DNA from: an uncultured Gemmiger sp.
Lineage (GTDB): Bacteria > Bacillota > Clostridia > Oscillospirales > Ruminococcaceae
Direction: 5' to 3'
DNA length: 64,000 nucleotides
NCBI GenBank assembly: GCA_944382835.1
Contig: CALWNP010000010.1
Location: 1-64,000 of the forward strand
The position numbers and the translations under genes were made by a program. This document shows positions 7,336-16,441 of this stretch, one piece after another. Numbering within the stretch: the stretch's first letter is position 1; the number at the start of each line of letters is the position of its first letter. The notes beneath the pieces are model-generated. The model ran no database searches. It saw only the letters and a program-made list of their open reading frames with translations, and was not told the origin of the DNA.

Positions 7336-9906
7336 ATGAAAGTAGTCGTGATCGGCGGTGTCGCCGCCGGCACCAAGGCAGCGGCCAAGCTCAAACGGGA
7401 GCAGCCCGATGCCGAGGTTGTCATCTACACCAAGGGCCGGGATATTTCCTATGCGGGATGCGGCCTGCCCTACTATGTGGGCGGTGAGATCAAGACCCGG
7501 GAGGATCTGATCGTCAACACCCCCCAGAAGTACGCCGGACTGACCCGGGTGGAAGTCCACACCGGGCAGGAGGCCGTGGCCCTGAACGCCGGTGCCAAGA
7601 CGGTGACCCTGCGGGATGTGGACACCGGCGCCGAAAAGACCGATTCCTATGACAAGCTGATTCTGGCTGTGGGTGCCGAGCCCTTTGTGCCCGGCGTGCC
7701 CGGCACCGATCTGCCCGGCGTTTTCAAGATGCGCACCCCCGACGATGCCATCACCGCCCGGGACTGGGCCGAGCAGAACAACTGCCGCCGTGCCGTTGTG
7801 GTGGGCGGCGGCTTCATCGGGCTGGAAGTGGGCGAAAACCTCATGGCCAAGGGCCTGTCGGTCACCGTGGTGGATATGGCATCTCAGCTCATGCCCAGCA
7901 TCTTTGATCCCGAAATTGCCGATTACTGCAAGCGCCAGCTGCAGGGCAAGGGGATGCGGGTGCTGACCGGCACCGCCCTCAAGGGTGTCACCGGCACCGA
8001 CAAGGCCACCGGCATCGCCACCGACGCCGGCAACATCCCCGCCGATATGGTGGTGCTGGCCATCGGCATCCGCCCCGCCACCGCTTTCCTGAAGGACAGC
8101 GGGCTGGAGATGTTCAAGGGCACCATCCAGGTGGACAACAAGCAGCAGACCAACCTGCCCGACGTCTACGCGGTGGGCGACTGCGCCATGGTCTTCAACG
8201 CCCTGACCGGCAAGCCCCAGTGGTCTGCCATGGGCTCCACCGCCAACATCACCGGCCGCTGCCTGGCCCGCAACCTGTCGGGGCATGAGTCCCTCTACGG
8301 CGGCTGCCTGGGCACCGGCGTGGTCCGTCTGATGGAAGGCCTCAACGCCGGCCGCACCGGCCTCACCGAGGCGCAGGCCAAGGACGCCGGCTACGATCCC
8401 GCCACCGTCCTCTGCGTCACCGACGACAAGGCCCACTACTATCCCGGCGCTTCCGCCTTCGTGACCAAGCTGATTGCCGACCGGACCAGCCACAAGCTGC
8501 TGGGCATCCAGGTGCTGGGCGCCGGCGCGGTGGACAAGATGGTGGACATCGCGGTGACCGGCATCTCCATGGGCGCCACCCTGGAAACCTTCAACACCCT
8601 GGACTTCGCCTACGCGCCGCCCTTCTCCACTGCCATCCATCCCTTCGTCCAGGCCTGCTACATCCTGGAAAACAAGCTGGCCGGCACCTTTGAAACCTTC
8701 ACCCCGGCCGAGTACGCCGCCGGTGCCGCTGCCGGATACCAGGTCCTCGACGTGATGCCCGAGGCCACCATCCCCGGTGCCCGCTGGGTCAATCTGTCCC
8801 AGGTTCAGGGCCCCATCGAGGGTCTGGATCCCGATGCCAAGCTGCTGCTGGTCTGCGCCCGCGGCAAGCGCGGCTACTTCCTGCAGAACCGGCTCAAGTC
8901 CTTCGGCTACACCAACACCCGGGTGCTGGAAGGCGGCATCACCTTCAACAAGGTCCGTGTGGAGGCCAAGGCTGTGCTGACCCCCGAGGAGATCAAGCGG
9001 GTCAAGGGACTGGGCTGCCTGCAGGACAAGCGGTATCCCGATGTCTTCAACGTCCGTGTCATCACCCGCAACGGCAAGATCACCGCCCAGGAGCAGAAGG
9101 CCATCACCGAGGCCGCCGAGCGGTTCGGCTCCGGCGAGGTCACCATGACCACCCGTCTGACCATCGAGATCCAGGGCGTGCACTATGCCGACCTCAACGA
9201 TCTCATCGACTTCCTGGACCAGGCCGGCCTCAAGACCGGCGGCACCGGCTCTCTGGTACGCCCGGTGGTCTCCTGCAAGGGTACCACCTGCCAGTACGGC
9301 CTGCTGGATTCCTTCGGCCTGAGCGAAAAGCTGCATGAGCGGTTCTACATCGGCTACCACAACGTCACCCTGCCCCACAAGTTCAAGATCGCGGTGGGTG
9401 GCTGCCCCAACAACTGCGTCAAGCCGGATCTGAACGACCTGGGCATTGTGGGCCAGCGGATCCCGATGATTGACCTGGCCAAGTGCCGCGGCTGCGCCAA
9501 GTGCCAGGTGGAGACCAACTGCCCCATCCATGTGGCCAAGATGGAAAACGGCAAGCTGTACATCGATCCCAACGCCTGCAACCACTGCGGCCGCTGCAAG
9601 GGCAAGTGCCCCTTCGGCGTCACCGAGGAGTATGTGGACGGTTACAAGATCTACCTGGGCGGCCGCTGGGGCAAGCGGATTGCCCACGGCCATCCCATGG
9701 ACAAGATCTTCACTTCCGAGGAGGAAGTCATGGATATCGTGGAGCGCGCCATCCTCTTCTTCCGTGACGAGGGCATCACCGGCGAGCGCTTTGCCGATAC
9801 CATCGACCGTCTGGGCTTTGACTATGTCCAGAACAAGCTGCTGACGGCCAAGGTGGACAAGTCCGCTGTGCTGAACAAGACGGTGATTGGCGGCGCCAGC
9901 TGCTGA
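7336..9906 (+). CDS. CoA-disulfide reductase/rhodanese/siroheme sulfite reductase/ferredoxin fusion
   Basis: 856 aa from the ATG after GAGGAGGTAAAG. Domains in order: FAD/NAD(P) pyridine-nucleotide disulfide reductase of the CoA-disulfide/NADH-polysulfide reductase type (about 1-440; dinucleotide loop GGVAAG and active cysteine C42 in YAGCGLPYY); rhodanese-like (about 450-540; C507 in CARGKRGY); nitrite/sulfite reductase hemoprotein domain (about 560-700; C647 and C652, C690 and C694 in GGCPNNC, the 4Fe-4S/siroheme set); and a two-cluster ferredoxin insert (about 710-770). The arrangement suggests NAD(P)H electrons passed through FAD and FeS to siroheme, acting on sulfite or on a persulfide held by the rhodanese. 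Cytosolic. The siroheme synthase lies downstream at 12861. Confidence 0.85.
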   Translation: MKVVVIGGVAAGTKAAAKLKREQPDAEVVIYTKGRDISYAGCGLPYYVGGEIKTREDLIVNTPQKYAGLTRVEVHTGQEAVALNAGAKTVTLRDVDTGAEKTDSYDKLILAVGAEPFVPGVPGTDLPGVFKMRTPDDAITARDWAEQNNCRRAVVVGGGFIGLEVGENLMAKGLSVTVVDMASQLMPSIFDPEIADYCKRQLQGKGMRVLTGTALKGVTGTDKATGIATDAGNIPADMVVLAIGIRPATAFLKDSGLEMFKGTIQVDNKQQTNLPDVYAVGDCAMVFNALTGKPQWSAMGSTANITGRCLARNLSGHESLYGGCLGTGVVRLMEGLNAGRTGLTEAQAKDAGYDPATVLCVTDDKAHYYPGASAFVTKLIADRTSHKLLGIQVLGAGAVDKMVDIAVTGISMGATLETFNTLDFAYAPPFSTAIHPFVQACYILENKLAGTFETFTPAEYAAGAAAGYQVLDVMPEATIPGARWVNLSQVQGPIEGLDPDAKLLLVCARGKRGYFLQNRLKSFGYTNTRVLEGGITFNKVRVEAKAVLTPEEIKRVKGLGCLQDKRYPDVFNVRVITRNGKITAQEQKAITEAAERFGSGEVTMTTRLTIEIQGVHYADLNDLIDFLDQAGLKTGGTGSLVRPVVSCKGTTCQYGLLDSFGLSEKLHERFYIGYHNVTLPHKFKIAVGGCPNNCVKPDLNDLGIVGQRIPMIDLAKCRGCAKCQVETNCPIHVAKMENGKLYIDPNACNHCGRCKGKCPFGVTEEYVDGYKIYLGGRWGKRIAHGHPMDKIFTSEEEVMDIVERAILFFRDEGITGERFADTIDRLGFDYVQNKLLTAKVDKSAVLNKTVIGGASC

Positions 9907-9999
9907 TCCCCATGGGGCGTTGACCCCGAATCTCATTGTTTCCCGAAAAAGCAATCTGGATCTGCCGGACCGCAAGACGGATAAGGGCATTAAAACGAT

Positions 10000-10058
10000 C
10001 CTGCTTTCACAAAGCAGGGGCGAGGTGTACCTGTCCGCCGGGTGGTCCGGCTTATTTT
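10000..10058 (+). terminator. Hairpin pair in the gap before the ABC importer, possible weak terminator
   Basis: The first hairpin is perfect (CCTGCTTT-CAC-AAAGCAGG, 10000-10018). The second (GCCGG-GTGGT-CCGGC, 10037-10051) is followed by TTATTTTGT. It may lower read-through from the fusion gene into the transporter. I looked for a cobalamin riboswitch here and found none. Confidence 0.35.
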
Positions 10059-10088
10059 GTCTGAAAATCCAAATGGAAAGGAATAACC

Positions 10089-11090
10089 ATGAAACGATTG
10101 CTCTCTCTTGCGGCAGCCCTGATGCTGCTGTGCGGATGCAGCCAGCAGGCTGCTTCCCCGGCGGCGGACACCGCTGCCGCCTCCTCCGCCACCGCCGAGG
10201 CATCGGCCGCCTCCACTGCTGAAGCCGCCACGCCCCAGGCCGGTGCCGTCAGCATTGTGGACGACCTGGGCCGGACGGTGACGGTGGACAATCCCCAGCG
10301 GGTGGCGGTCCTCATCGGCAGTTTTGCCGATGTCTGGTGCCTGGCCGGCGGGGCAGACACCCTGGTGGCCACCGCCAACGACGCCTGGACCTCCTTCGAT
10401 GGCTTGCCCCTGGATGGGGTGACCAACCTGGGTGCCACCAAGGAGATCAGCCTGGAAACGCTGATCTCCACCCAGCCCGACCTCATCATTGCCAGCTGCA
10501 ACACCGCCCTGGATGTGGAGCTGATGCCCACCTTTGAGGAGATGGGGATTCCGGCGGCCTATTTTGAGGTCAGTACCTTTGACCAGTACCTGAGCATGCT
10601 GGAGCGCTGCACCCAGATCACCGGGGACACTGCCGCCTATGAACAGAACGGCACGGCGGTCCGCCAGCAGGTGGAGGATGCCATCGCCCGGGCCGACGAC
10701 AGCCACCCCTCGGTGCTCTACATCCGGGTGTCGGGGTCGGGCTGCAAGGTCAAGAACAGCCAGGACAACGTCCTGGGCGAGATGCTGGCCGATCTGGGCT
10801 GCGTCAACATTGCCGACCAGGAATCCTCTCTGCTGGAGGACCTGAGCATGGAGGTGATCCTCCAGGAGGACCCCGACTACATCTTCCTGGTCTACCAGAG
10901 TTCCGATCCGTCGGTGGCCGAGGCGGTGGCCGACGAAACCCTGCGGGCCAACCCTGCCTGGGGCACCCTGCGGGCGGTGCAGGAGGGGCGCTGCTATGTG
11001 ATGGACCAGCAACTCTACAATCTCAAGCCGAATGCACGTTGGGGGGAAGCCTATGAACAGCTGGCGGACATCCTGTATCCGGATGCGTGA
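10089..11090 (+). CDS. ABC importer substrate-binding lipoprotein (iron-siderophore/B12/heme type)
   Basis: 333 aa. Lipoprotein signal peptide with lipobox LCGC (lipidated C17), then a Ser/Ala/Thr-rich linker to about residue 50. The remainder is a class III (BtuF/FhuD/FepB) binding protein with the family opening VDDLGRTVTVDNPQRVAVL and PDLIIASCN. It sits outside the membrane and delivers ligand to the permease encoded next, whose start lies inside this gene. The ligand cannot be read from the sequence; iron chelates or a tetrapyrrole would fit the sulfite-reductase/siroheme context. Confidence 0.85.
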   Translation: MKRLLSLAAALMLLCGCSQQAASPAADTAAASSATAEASAASTAEAATPQAGAVSIVDDLGRTVTVDNPQRVAVLIGSFADVWCLAGGADTLVATANDAWTSFDGLPLDGVTNLGATKEISLETLISTQPDLIIASCNTALDVELMPTFEEMGIPAAYFEVSTFDQYLSMLERCTQITGDTAAYEQNGTAVRQQVEDAIARADDSHPSVLYIRVSGSGCKVKNSQDNVLGEMLADLGCVNIADQESSLLEDLSMEVILQEDPDYIFLVYQSSDPSVAEAVADETLRANPAWGTLRAVQEGRCYVMDQQLYNLKPNARWGEAYEQLADILYPDA

Positions 11091-12075
11091 GCATCCGGGG
11101 ACGGTGGCGGCACTGCTGACAATGCTGACCGTTGTGCTGGCCTTGCTCAGCCTCTGCCTGGGGGCGGTGGAAATCTCCCCGGTGGAGGCGGTGACGGCAT
11201 TGCTGAACAAGGACGCCGGGAGCGTGGCGGCCCGGGTGGTGCTCTATTCCCGGCTGCCCCGCACCTGCGGCAGCCTGCTGGCCGGGGCGGCATTGGCGGT
11301 GTCGGGGGTTATTATCCAGACGGTGCTGGCCAACCCGCTGGCGGCGCCCCACATCATCGGAGTCAATGCCGGGGCAGGGCTGGCGGTGACCATCTGCTGC
11401 GCCGTGGCCCCGGTGACCGCCCTCCAACCGTTGGCGGCCTTTGGCGGCGCCATGGCGGGGGTACTGCTGGTGCTGCTCTTTGCCGAGACCACCGGCGCTT
11501 CCCGCATCACCCTGGTGCTGGCCGGTGTGGCCATCTCCAGCATCTTCAGCGCTTTGATCGACGCGGTTACCACCGTCTTTCCCGACGCCCTGCTGGGCTA
11601 TGCCGATTTCCGGATGGGCGGCCTGGCCGGGGTGACCATGGCCAAGCTGGCCCCGGCGGCGCTGCTCATCGGCATCAGCCTGGTGGTGGTCTTCAGCCTC
11701 ACCGGCCTGTTGGATGTGCTGGCCCTGGGCCCCGAGATGGCCCAGAGCCTGGGGCTTTCGGTGCGGCCCACCCGGCTGTTCTTCCTGACCCTGGCGGCTG
11801 CGCTGGCGGGTTCGGCGGTCAGCTTCTGCGGGCTGGTGGGCTTTGTGGGACTGCTGGTGCCCCATGCCGTCCGCTCGGTGGTGGGGGAGGAGAGCCGCCC
11901 GCTGATTCTCTGCTCGGCTCTGGGCGGCGCCTGCCTCATGACCCTCTGTGACCTGCTGGCCCGGATGGTGGCCGCACCCTTTGAGCTGCCGGTGGGCACC
12001 ATCCTCAGTGTGGTGGGCGGCCCCTTCTTTCTCTGGCTGCTGATCCGGCAGAGAGGAGGGCGGACCCATGATTGA
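11053..12075 (+). CDS. FecCD/BtuC family ABC permease
   Basis: 340 aa from the ATG preceded by GGGGGGAAG; 38 nt overlap the binding-protein gene. A later ATG at 11083 is a possible alternative. It has about ten hydrophobic segments and the family signatures (GVIIQTVLANPLAAPHIIGV and the PHAVRSVVG loop that contacts the ATPase). It forms the membrane channel of the importer with the proteins at 10089 and 12068. Confidence 0.88.
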   Translation: MNSWRTSCIRMREHPGTVAALLTMLTVVLALLSLCLGAVEISPVEAVTALLNKDAGSVAARVVLYSRLPRTCGSLLAGAALAVSGVIIQTVLANPLAAPHIIGVNAGAGLAVTICCAVAPVTALQPLAAFGGAMAGVLLVLLFAETTGASRITLVLAGVAISSIFSALIDAVTTVFPDALLGYADFRMGGLAGVTMAKLAPAALLIGISLVVVFSLTGLLDVLALGPEMAQSLGLSVRPTRLFFLTLAAALAGSAVSFCGLVGFVGLLVPHAVRSVVGEESRPLILCSALGGACLMTLCDLLARMVAAPFELPVGTILSVVGGPFFLWLLIRQRGGRTHD

Positions 12076-12838
12076 ACTGAAAAGGGTACAGGCCGGATAC
12101 CGCAGACATCTGGTGCTGAAAGGGATAGACCTGACCTTTCGTCCCGGTGAAGTTTTGGTGCTGCTGGGCCCCAACGGCAGCGGAAAAAGCACCCTGCTGC
12201 GCACCGCCCTGGGACTGTTGCCCTGCAGCGGGGGGCAGGTCCTCTATGATGGCACACCGCTTTCGGCGCTGAGCCCCCGCCAGGTGGCCCAGCAGGTGGC
12301 ATTCCTCTCCCAAAGCCGGTCGGTGCCCAACATCACCGCCCGGCGGATGGTGCTGCACGGACGGTTTCCCCATCTGTCCTATCCCCGGCATTACCGGCCG
12401 GAGGATTACCAGGTTGTGGAGCAGGCACTGGCCCGGATGGATGCCGCCGACCTGGCCGACCGCCCGGTAACCGAGCTCAGCGGTGGCCAGCGGCAGAAGG
12501 TCTATCTGGCCATGGCGGTGGCCCAGCAGACCCCCACCATCCTGATGGATGAGCCCACCACCTTTCTGGACATTGCCCATCAGCTGGGGGTCATGGAACT
12601 GGCCCGGCAGCTGGCCCGCGAGGGCAAGGCGGTGGTGATGGTGCTGCACGATCTCTCCCTGGCCCTGAGTACCGCCGACCGCTTGGCCGTCCTGGCAGAC
12701 GGAAGGATGGTCCGCACCGGAACCCCGGAGGAAATCTACCAGAGCAAGATTCTGGAGGAGGTCTTCGGCATCCGGCAGGGCCGCACCCGCACCGAGGAGG
12801 GGTGGCAATATTTCTGTACGCTGCCTCGTCTATTATAA
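12068..12838 (+). CDS. ABC importer ATPase (FecE/BtuD/HmuV type)
   Basis: 256 aa. Walker A GPNGSGKST (34-42), signature LSGGQ (137-141), Walker B with D161-E162 and switch H194, all intact. Its start overlaps the permease stop by 8 nt, indicating coupled translation. It energises the importer encoded by the two preceding genes. Confidence 0.92.
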   Translation: MIELKRVQAGYRRHLVLKGIDLTFRPGEVLVLLGPNGSGKSTLLRTALGLLPCSGGQVLYDGTPLSALSPRQVAQQVAFLSQSRSVPNITARRMVLHGRFPHLSYPRHYRPEDYQVVEQALARMDAADLADRPVTELSGGQRQKVYLAMAVAQQTPTILMDEPTTFLDIAHQLGVMELARQLAREGKAVVMVLHDLSLALSTADRLAVLADGRMVRTGTPEEIYQSKILEEVFGIRQGRTRTEEGWQYFCTLPRLL

Positions 12839-12860
12839 TAAGGTAAGGAGGAAAGAAACC

Positions 12861-14168
12861 ATGCCCTGGTTTCCGTTTTTTGTCAATCTGGAAGGGGAGG
12901 AGGGGCTGGTGGTGGGCGGCGGCGCCGTGGCCCGGCGCAAGGTGGAAAAGCTGCTGCCCTACGGCCCGCACCTGACGGTGGTGGCACCGGAAATCTGCCC
13001 GGCGCTGGCCCAGACCCCCGGCCTGACCCTCTGCCGTCGGCCCTTTGACGAGAAAGACCTGGCATCTATGCCTGCCTTTGTGATTGTGGCCACCGGGGAT
13101 CGGACGGTGAACCACCGGATCGCAGACCTGTGCAGGAAACGACGGATCCCGGTGAATGTGGTGGATGACCCGGCAGCCTGCGGCTTTTTCTTCCCGGCAC
13201 TGGTGCAGCGGGGGCAGCTTTCGGTGGGAATTTCCACCGGCGGGGCCAGCCCCACGGCAGCGGTCTGGCTGAAAGAGAAGATCGAAGCCCTGCTGCCGCC
13301 CCATTTTGCCGCCATCCTGGACCATCTGGAGGGGCTTCGTGGGGCGATGAAAAAGGAAGAACCGGATGAACGCCGCCGTGCGGCCCGGTTCCGCGAAGCC
13401 TTTGAACTGGAACTGGCGGTTCCCGAAAATGCGGAAAGCATGCCGCCCACCGGCCGGGTGGCCTTGGTGGGGGCGGGCTGCGGCAGCGCCGATCTGATCA
13501 CGGTGCGAGGATTGCGGCTGCTGCGGCAGTGCCGGGCGGTGGTCTATGATGACCTCATCGATGATGCCCTGCTGGACCAGATCCCGCCGGATGCTGAGCG
13601 CCATTACATGGGCAAGCGCAGCGGCAAGCACGCCGCCGCCCAGCAGGAGATTAACCAGACCCTCATCGATCTGGCCCGCAAGGGGGGATTGGTGGTCCGG
13701 CTCAAGGGGGGAGACCCCTTTGTCTTTGGCCGGGGCGGGGAAGAGGCTCTGGCTCTCCAGGCTGCCGGCATCGACTATGAGGTAGTGCCGGGCATCTCCT
13801 CGGCTATTGCCATCCCTGCCGAGGCCGGCATTCCGGTCACCCACCGCGCCACCAGCCGGGCGGTGCACGTCATCACCGCCCACACCGGCGCCGACCGGCA
13901 GCCGGATTATCGCCGCTATGCCGGGCTGGATGGCACTCTGGTCTTCCTGATGGGCTTGCACCGCCTGCCCCAAATTGCCGCAGGCTTGATGGAAGGTGGC
14001 ATGGATCCCGCCACCCCGGCGGCTGTCATCAGCGGCGGCAATGCGGCCCGGCCGGGATGCGTCCGCGCCCCGCTGCGGGAGATCGCCGTCGCAGCCCGGC
14101 AGATGGAGGCACCCGCCGTCATTGTGGTGGGGGCAGTGGCCGGGATGGATTTGCGGCCCCAGAACTGA
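12861..14168 (+). CDS. cysG: Siroheme synthase: precorrin-2 dehydrogenase/ferrochelatase fused to uroporphyrinogen-III methyltransferase
   Basis: 435 aa. Residues 1 to about 150 are the Met8/SirC-like NAD-dependent precorrin-2 dehydrogenase/ferrochelatase (GLVVGGGAVARRKVEKL; NVVDDPAACGFFFPALV with the catalytic-type aspartate at 102 or 103). Residues about 198-435 are the SAM-dependent methyltransferase (VALVGAGCGSADLITVRG; RLKGGDPFVFGRGGEE). Together they convert uroporphyrinogen III to siroheme, matching E. coli CysG in domain order. It follows the importer ATPase by 22 nt and sits in the locus of a siroheme-dependent sulfite reductase, the clear consumer of its product. Confidence 0.92.
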   Translation: MPWFPFFVNLEGEEGLVVGGGAVARRKVEKLLPYGPHLTVVAPEICPALAQTPGLTLCRRPFDEKDLASMPAFVIVATGDRTVNHRIADLCRKRRIPVNVVDDPAACGFFFPALVQRGQLSVGISTGGASPTAAVWLKEKIEALLPPHFAAILDHLEGLRGAMKKEEPDERRRAARFREAFELELAVPENAESMPPTGRVALVGAGCGSADLITVRGLRLLRQCRAVVYDDLIDDALLDQIPPDAERHYMGKRSGKHAAAQQEINQTLIDLARKGGLVVRLKGGDPFVFGRGGEEALALQAAGIDYEVVPGISSAIAIPAEAGIPVTHRATSRAVHVITAHTGADRQPDYRRYAGLDGTLVFLMGLHRLPQIAAGLMEGGMDPATPAAVISGGNAARPGCVRAPLREIAVAARQMEAPAVIVVGAVAGMDLRPQN

Positions 14169-14188
14169 GATGCTTTGCATAAAAATTC

Positions 14189-14221
14189 AGAGCGCAGAGG
14201 CTTCGGCTTCTGCGCTCTTTC
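14189..14221 (+). terminator. Intrinsic terminator of the sulfur/siroheme locus
   Basis: Stem AGAGCGCAGA (14189-14198) with TCTGCGCTCT (14209-14218), followed by a T-rich tract. Confidence 0.85.
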
Positions 14222-14224
14222 TTT

Positions 14225-14593
14225 TGGCATAACCCCAAATAATGGAAAATTTTTCTGTCGTGATAGTGCACAATATAAGTATGACTTTGTTGTGAAAGTG
14301 GACGAAAATAAGGACGCGCAGCGTTTTGTTCCAAGATTTATTCAAAATTGCATGAAAAACGGATAAAAATAAGTTCATTTATCGATTTTTCCGAGACGAA
14401 AATCAAAAGAGTTATAGCCTCTCTGACAAAAAAATAGTGCCTTGATTCGACTAAAAATTCATATTTTGTAAATTTTATACTGGTTTGTTTCGGCTTTGAG
14501 ATAGGTGACGTACTTGTTGAAAAGCTTTGGGATGGTCTTGAATCAGGACCTTAAAACTTGGGTGATAACGTGTACCAAAGAATGAAGGAAAAC
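14225..14593 (+). other. AT-rich non-coding stretch upstream of the pilin gene
   Basis: About 370 bp with clearly lower GC than its surroundings and no believable ORF. It should contain the promoter of the pilin/sortase genes, but I could not pick a convincing -35/-10 pair among the many AT-rich hexamers. Atypical composition may mark horizontal acquisition of the surface locus. Confidence 0.5.
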
Positions 14594-15620
14594 ATGAATG
14601 GAGTCCGTCAGCTTGGCAAGCGTTTCCTTTCGGTGGCACTTGCTGCTGCTATGTCAGTTACGGCAATAGGAACACAGGCTTTCGCTTCCAACGAGGCGGA
14701 TGAGAAAAATACTGTGACGGAAACCGGTCTGGTTGTTAGCTGGTCCTGGCCGGAGGGCACCACTTTGGCCTGGTCCGAGGAGGAGCAGGCCTGGGCACTT
14801 TCCTGTGTCTATTCGGAGGCACAGCCTCTGACCGAGAAAACCCTGGATCAGCTTCTGCCCGATCAGATTGACGCTGTAGTTCAGACCGAGGTGGAAACAA
14901 AGTCGGCGGATAGTGCCAATGCCACCGAGGAGATTACGGCGGTGGAAGAAAATGCTGCAACCTTTGAGTCGGGTGCTACCATGGATACGGCCGCACCGGA
15001 TGGGGAAGCAGGGGATGCTGCTTCGGCCGGTGATGAGGTTGACGGCGCTTCGGAAGAGATCGAAAGCACTGTTGGAACCGAGAGCACCGAGCCCCAGATG
15101 ATTTCGCTGGACCTGACCTGGGACTTGTCGGGCATTCAGTTCCCGATGCAGGTTGGCAGCTATTCGCTGCGGGCGTCTTTGCCGGAAGGCTATCAGCTGG
15201 ATGCAAATGCGGCTCCGCTGGCACTTGCGTTCTCGGTGACCTCCAACAATGCCTCGAATGAACAGGTCGGGCTTTGTGCCCACCATCCCCAGCACACGGC
15301 GGAGTGTGGCTATGTGGCGGGGGTACATGCCTGCAAGTTTGCGGAAGAGGGCTGCCCCTAACACGAACGGATACGTGACCACTGCAGCAAGTGAAAACGA
15401 TACTATTACCAATCAAAGTGAAGGTCTGACAACCGTTGTGGGTAGTGTGGATATCGCTGAGAATCCTAACGAGCAAACCACGAAGGACGTTGTCTATACC
15501 AACCGTAGAGACAGCGTAGCCCCCACCGGCGTCATCATGATCGTGGCTCCCTACGTCCTGATGGTGGTCATCGCCGCTGCCGGCTGCTTCGTCTTCCTGC
15601 GCAAGCGTCGTGACGACTGA
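14594..15620 (+). pseudogene. Frame-disrupted sortase-anchored pilin/surface protein
   Basis: The first part (14594-15361, 255 aa) begins with a signal peptide (GKRFLSVALAAAMSVTAIG...), then an acidic Ser/Ala/Thr-rich stretch, and ends at a TAA just after the Cys/His motif CAHHPQHTAECGY. The following sequence is open in the next frame to 15620 and encodes a pilin C-terminus: VVYTNRRDSVAPTG, a hydrophobic helix and a KRRDD tail, the class-B sortase type of sorting signal. Removing one C from the CCCC run at 15355-15358 joins both parts into one ORF of about 341 codons. The missing middle (no full FctA/Spy0128 repeat) also suggests an internal deletion. Start chosen at the ATG nearest GAAGGAAAAC. 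Confidence 0.7.
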
Positions 15621-15667
15621 TTCTGTTCTCTGAACTCTTTTTCGGCCCATGAAAGGAGGCACCTCCC

Positions 15668-16441
15668 TTAAAACAGGCGGCCAAGCTGGTCCGGTTCGGG
15701 GACCGCATTGTCAGCGCGCTGGCAGCGGCCCTGATCCTGCTGATGCTGCTCTATGGCGGGTACTCGCTGTGGGATACGGCGATGACGTTTGGCGGAGCGT
15801 TCGTTTCCAACGATCTGCTCCAGTTCAAACCCGTCTCCACAGACCCCGACAGCAATCCCACCCTGGCCGAGCTGCAGCAGCTCAACCCCGATTGCTGTGC
15901 CTGGCTGACGGTGGATGACACCCATATCGACTACCCCGTGGTACAGGGCAAGGACAATATGGAATACATCAACACCGATGTCTATGGGGAGTTTGCCCTT
16001 TCCGGCGCCATCTTCCTGGACAGCACCAACACCCCCGACTTCTCCGATCCTTACAGCCTGGTTTACGGGCATCATATGGACAACGGCGCCATGTTCGGGG
16101 ACGTGGTGGAGTTTGTCAAACAGGATTACTTTGACGCGCATCCCACCGGTACTTTGTACCTGTCGGATGCTACCTACAGCATTTCGATCTTTGCCTGTGT
16201 GCAGACTGATGCTTTTGACAGCATCATCTTCACCCCCACCGACCAAACCGACAATGTCAGCAGTTTGCTGGATTATATCCAGCAAAAAGCAATGCATACC
16301 CGTGACATCGGTGTCACCTCCACCGATCGGATCATCGGCTTGTCCACCTGTTCCGAGGCGACAACCAACGGGCGGGTGATCATCTTTGGCCGGCTGGATC
16401 GTGTGAGCAGTGCCCCGAAGGAGGCAGTTGAAACAACATGA
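15668..16441 (+). CDS. Class B sortase (apparent TTA start codon)
   Basis: Read from 15668 the protein is 257 aa and starts (L/M)KQAAKLVRFGDRIVSALAAA, the usual cytosolic N-terminus plus transmembrane anchor of this sortase group. The first codon there is TTA, 8 nt after a perfect AAAGGAGG. The first ATG in frame is 15743, inside the membrane helix, which would damage the anchor. Catalytic residues are present: H135/H136 in YGHHM, C228 in LSTC, R236 in TNGRVIIFG. It anchors pilins to the wall or joins them. It lies between the broken pilin and the intact one, whose start overlaps its stop by 4 nt. Confidence 0.8.
   Translation, partial: LKQAAKLVRFGDRIVSALAAALILLMLLYGGYSLWDTAMTFGGAFVSNDLLQFKPVSTDPDSNPTLAELQQLNPDCCAWLTVDDTHIDYPVVQGKDNMEYINTDVYGEFALSGAIFLDSTNTPDFSDPYSLVYGHHMDNGAMFGDVVEFVKQDYFDAHPTGTLYLSDATYSISIFACVQTDAFDSIIFTPTDQTDNVSSLLDYIQQKAMHTRDIGVTSTDRIIGLSTCSEATTNGRVIIFGRLDRVSSAPKEAVETT

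Noticed and set aside
9907..10088. Cobalamin riboswitch before the ABC importer
   Set aside because: Neither the B12 box nor the conserved core is present; only two small hairpins were found.
7270..10203. 977-codon minus-strand frame opposite the sulfite-reductase fusion
   Set aside because: Antisense shadow; composition biased and no motif.
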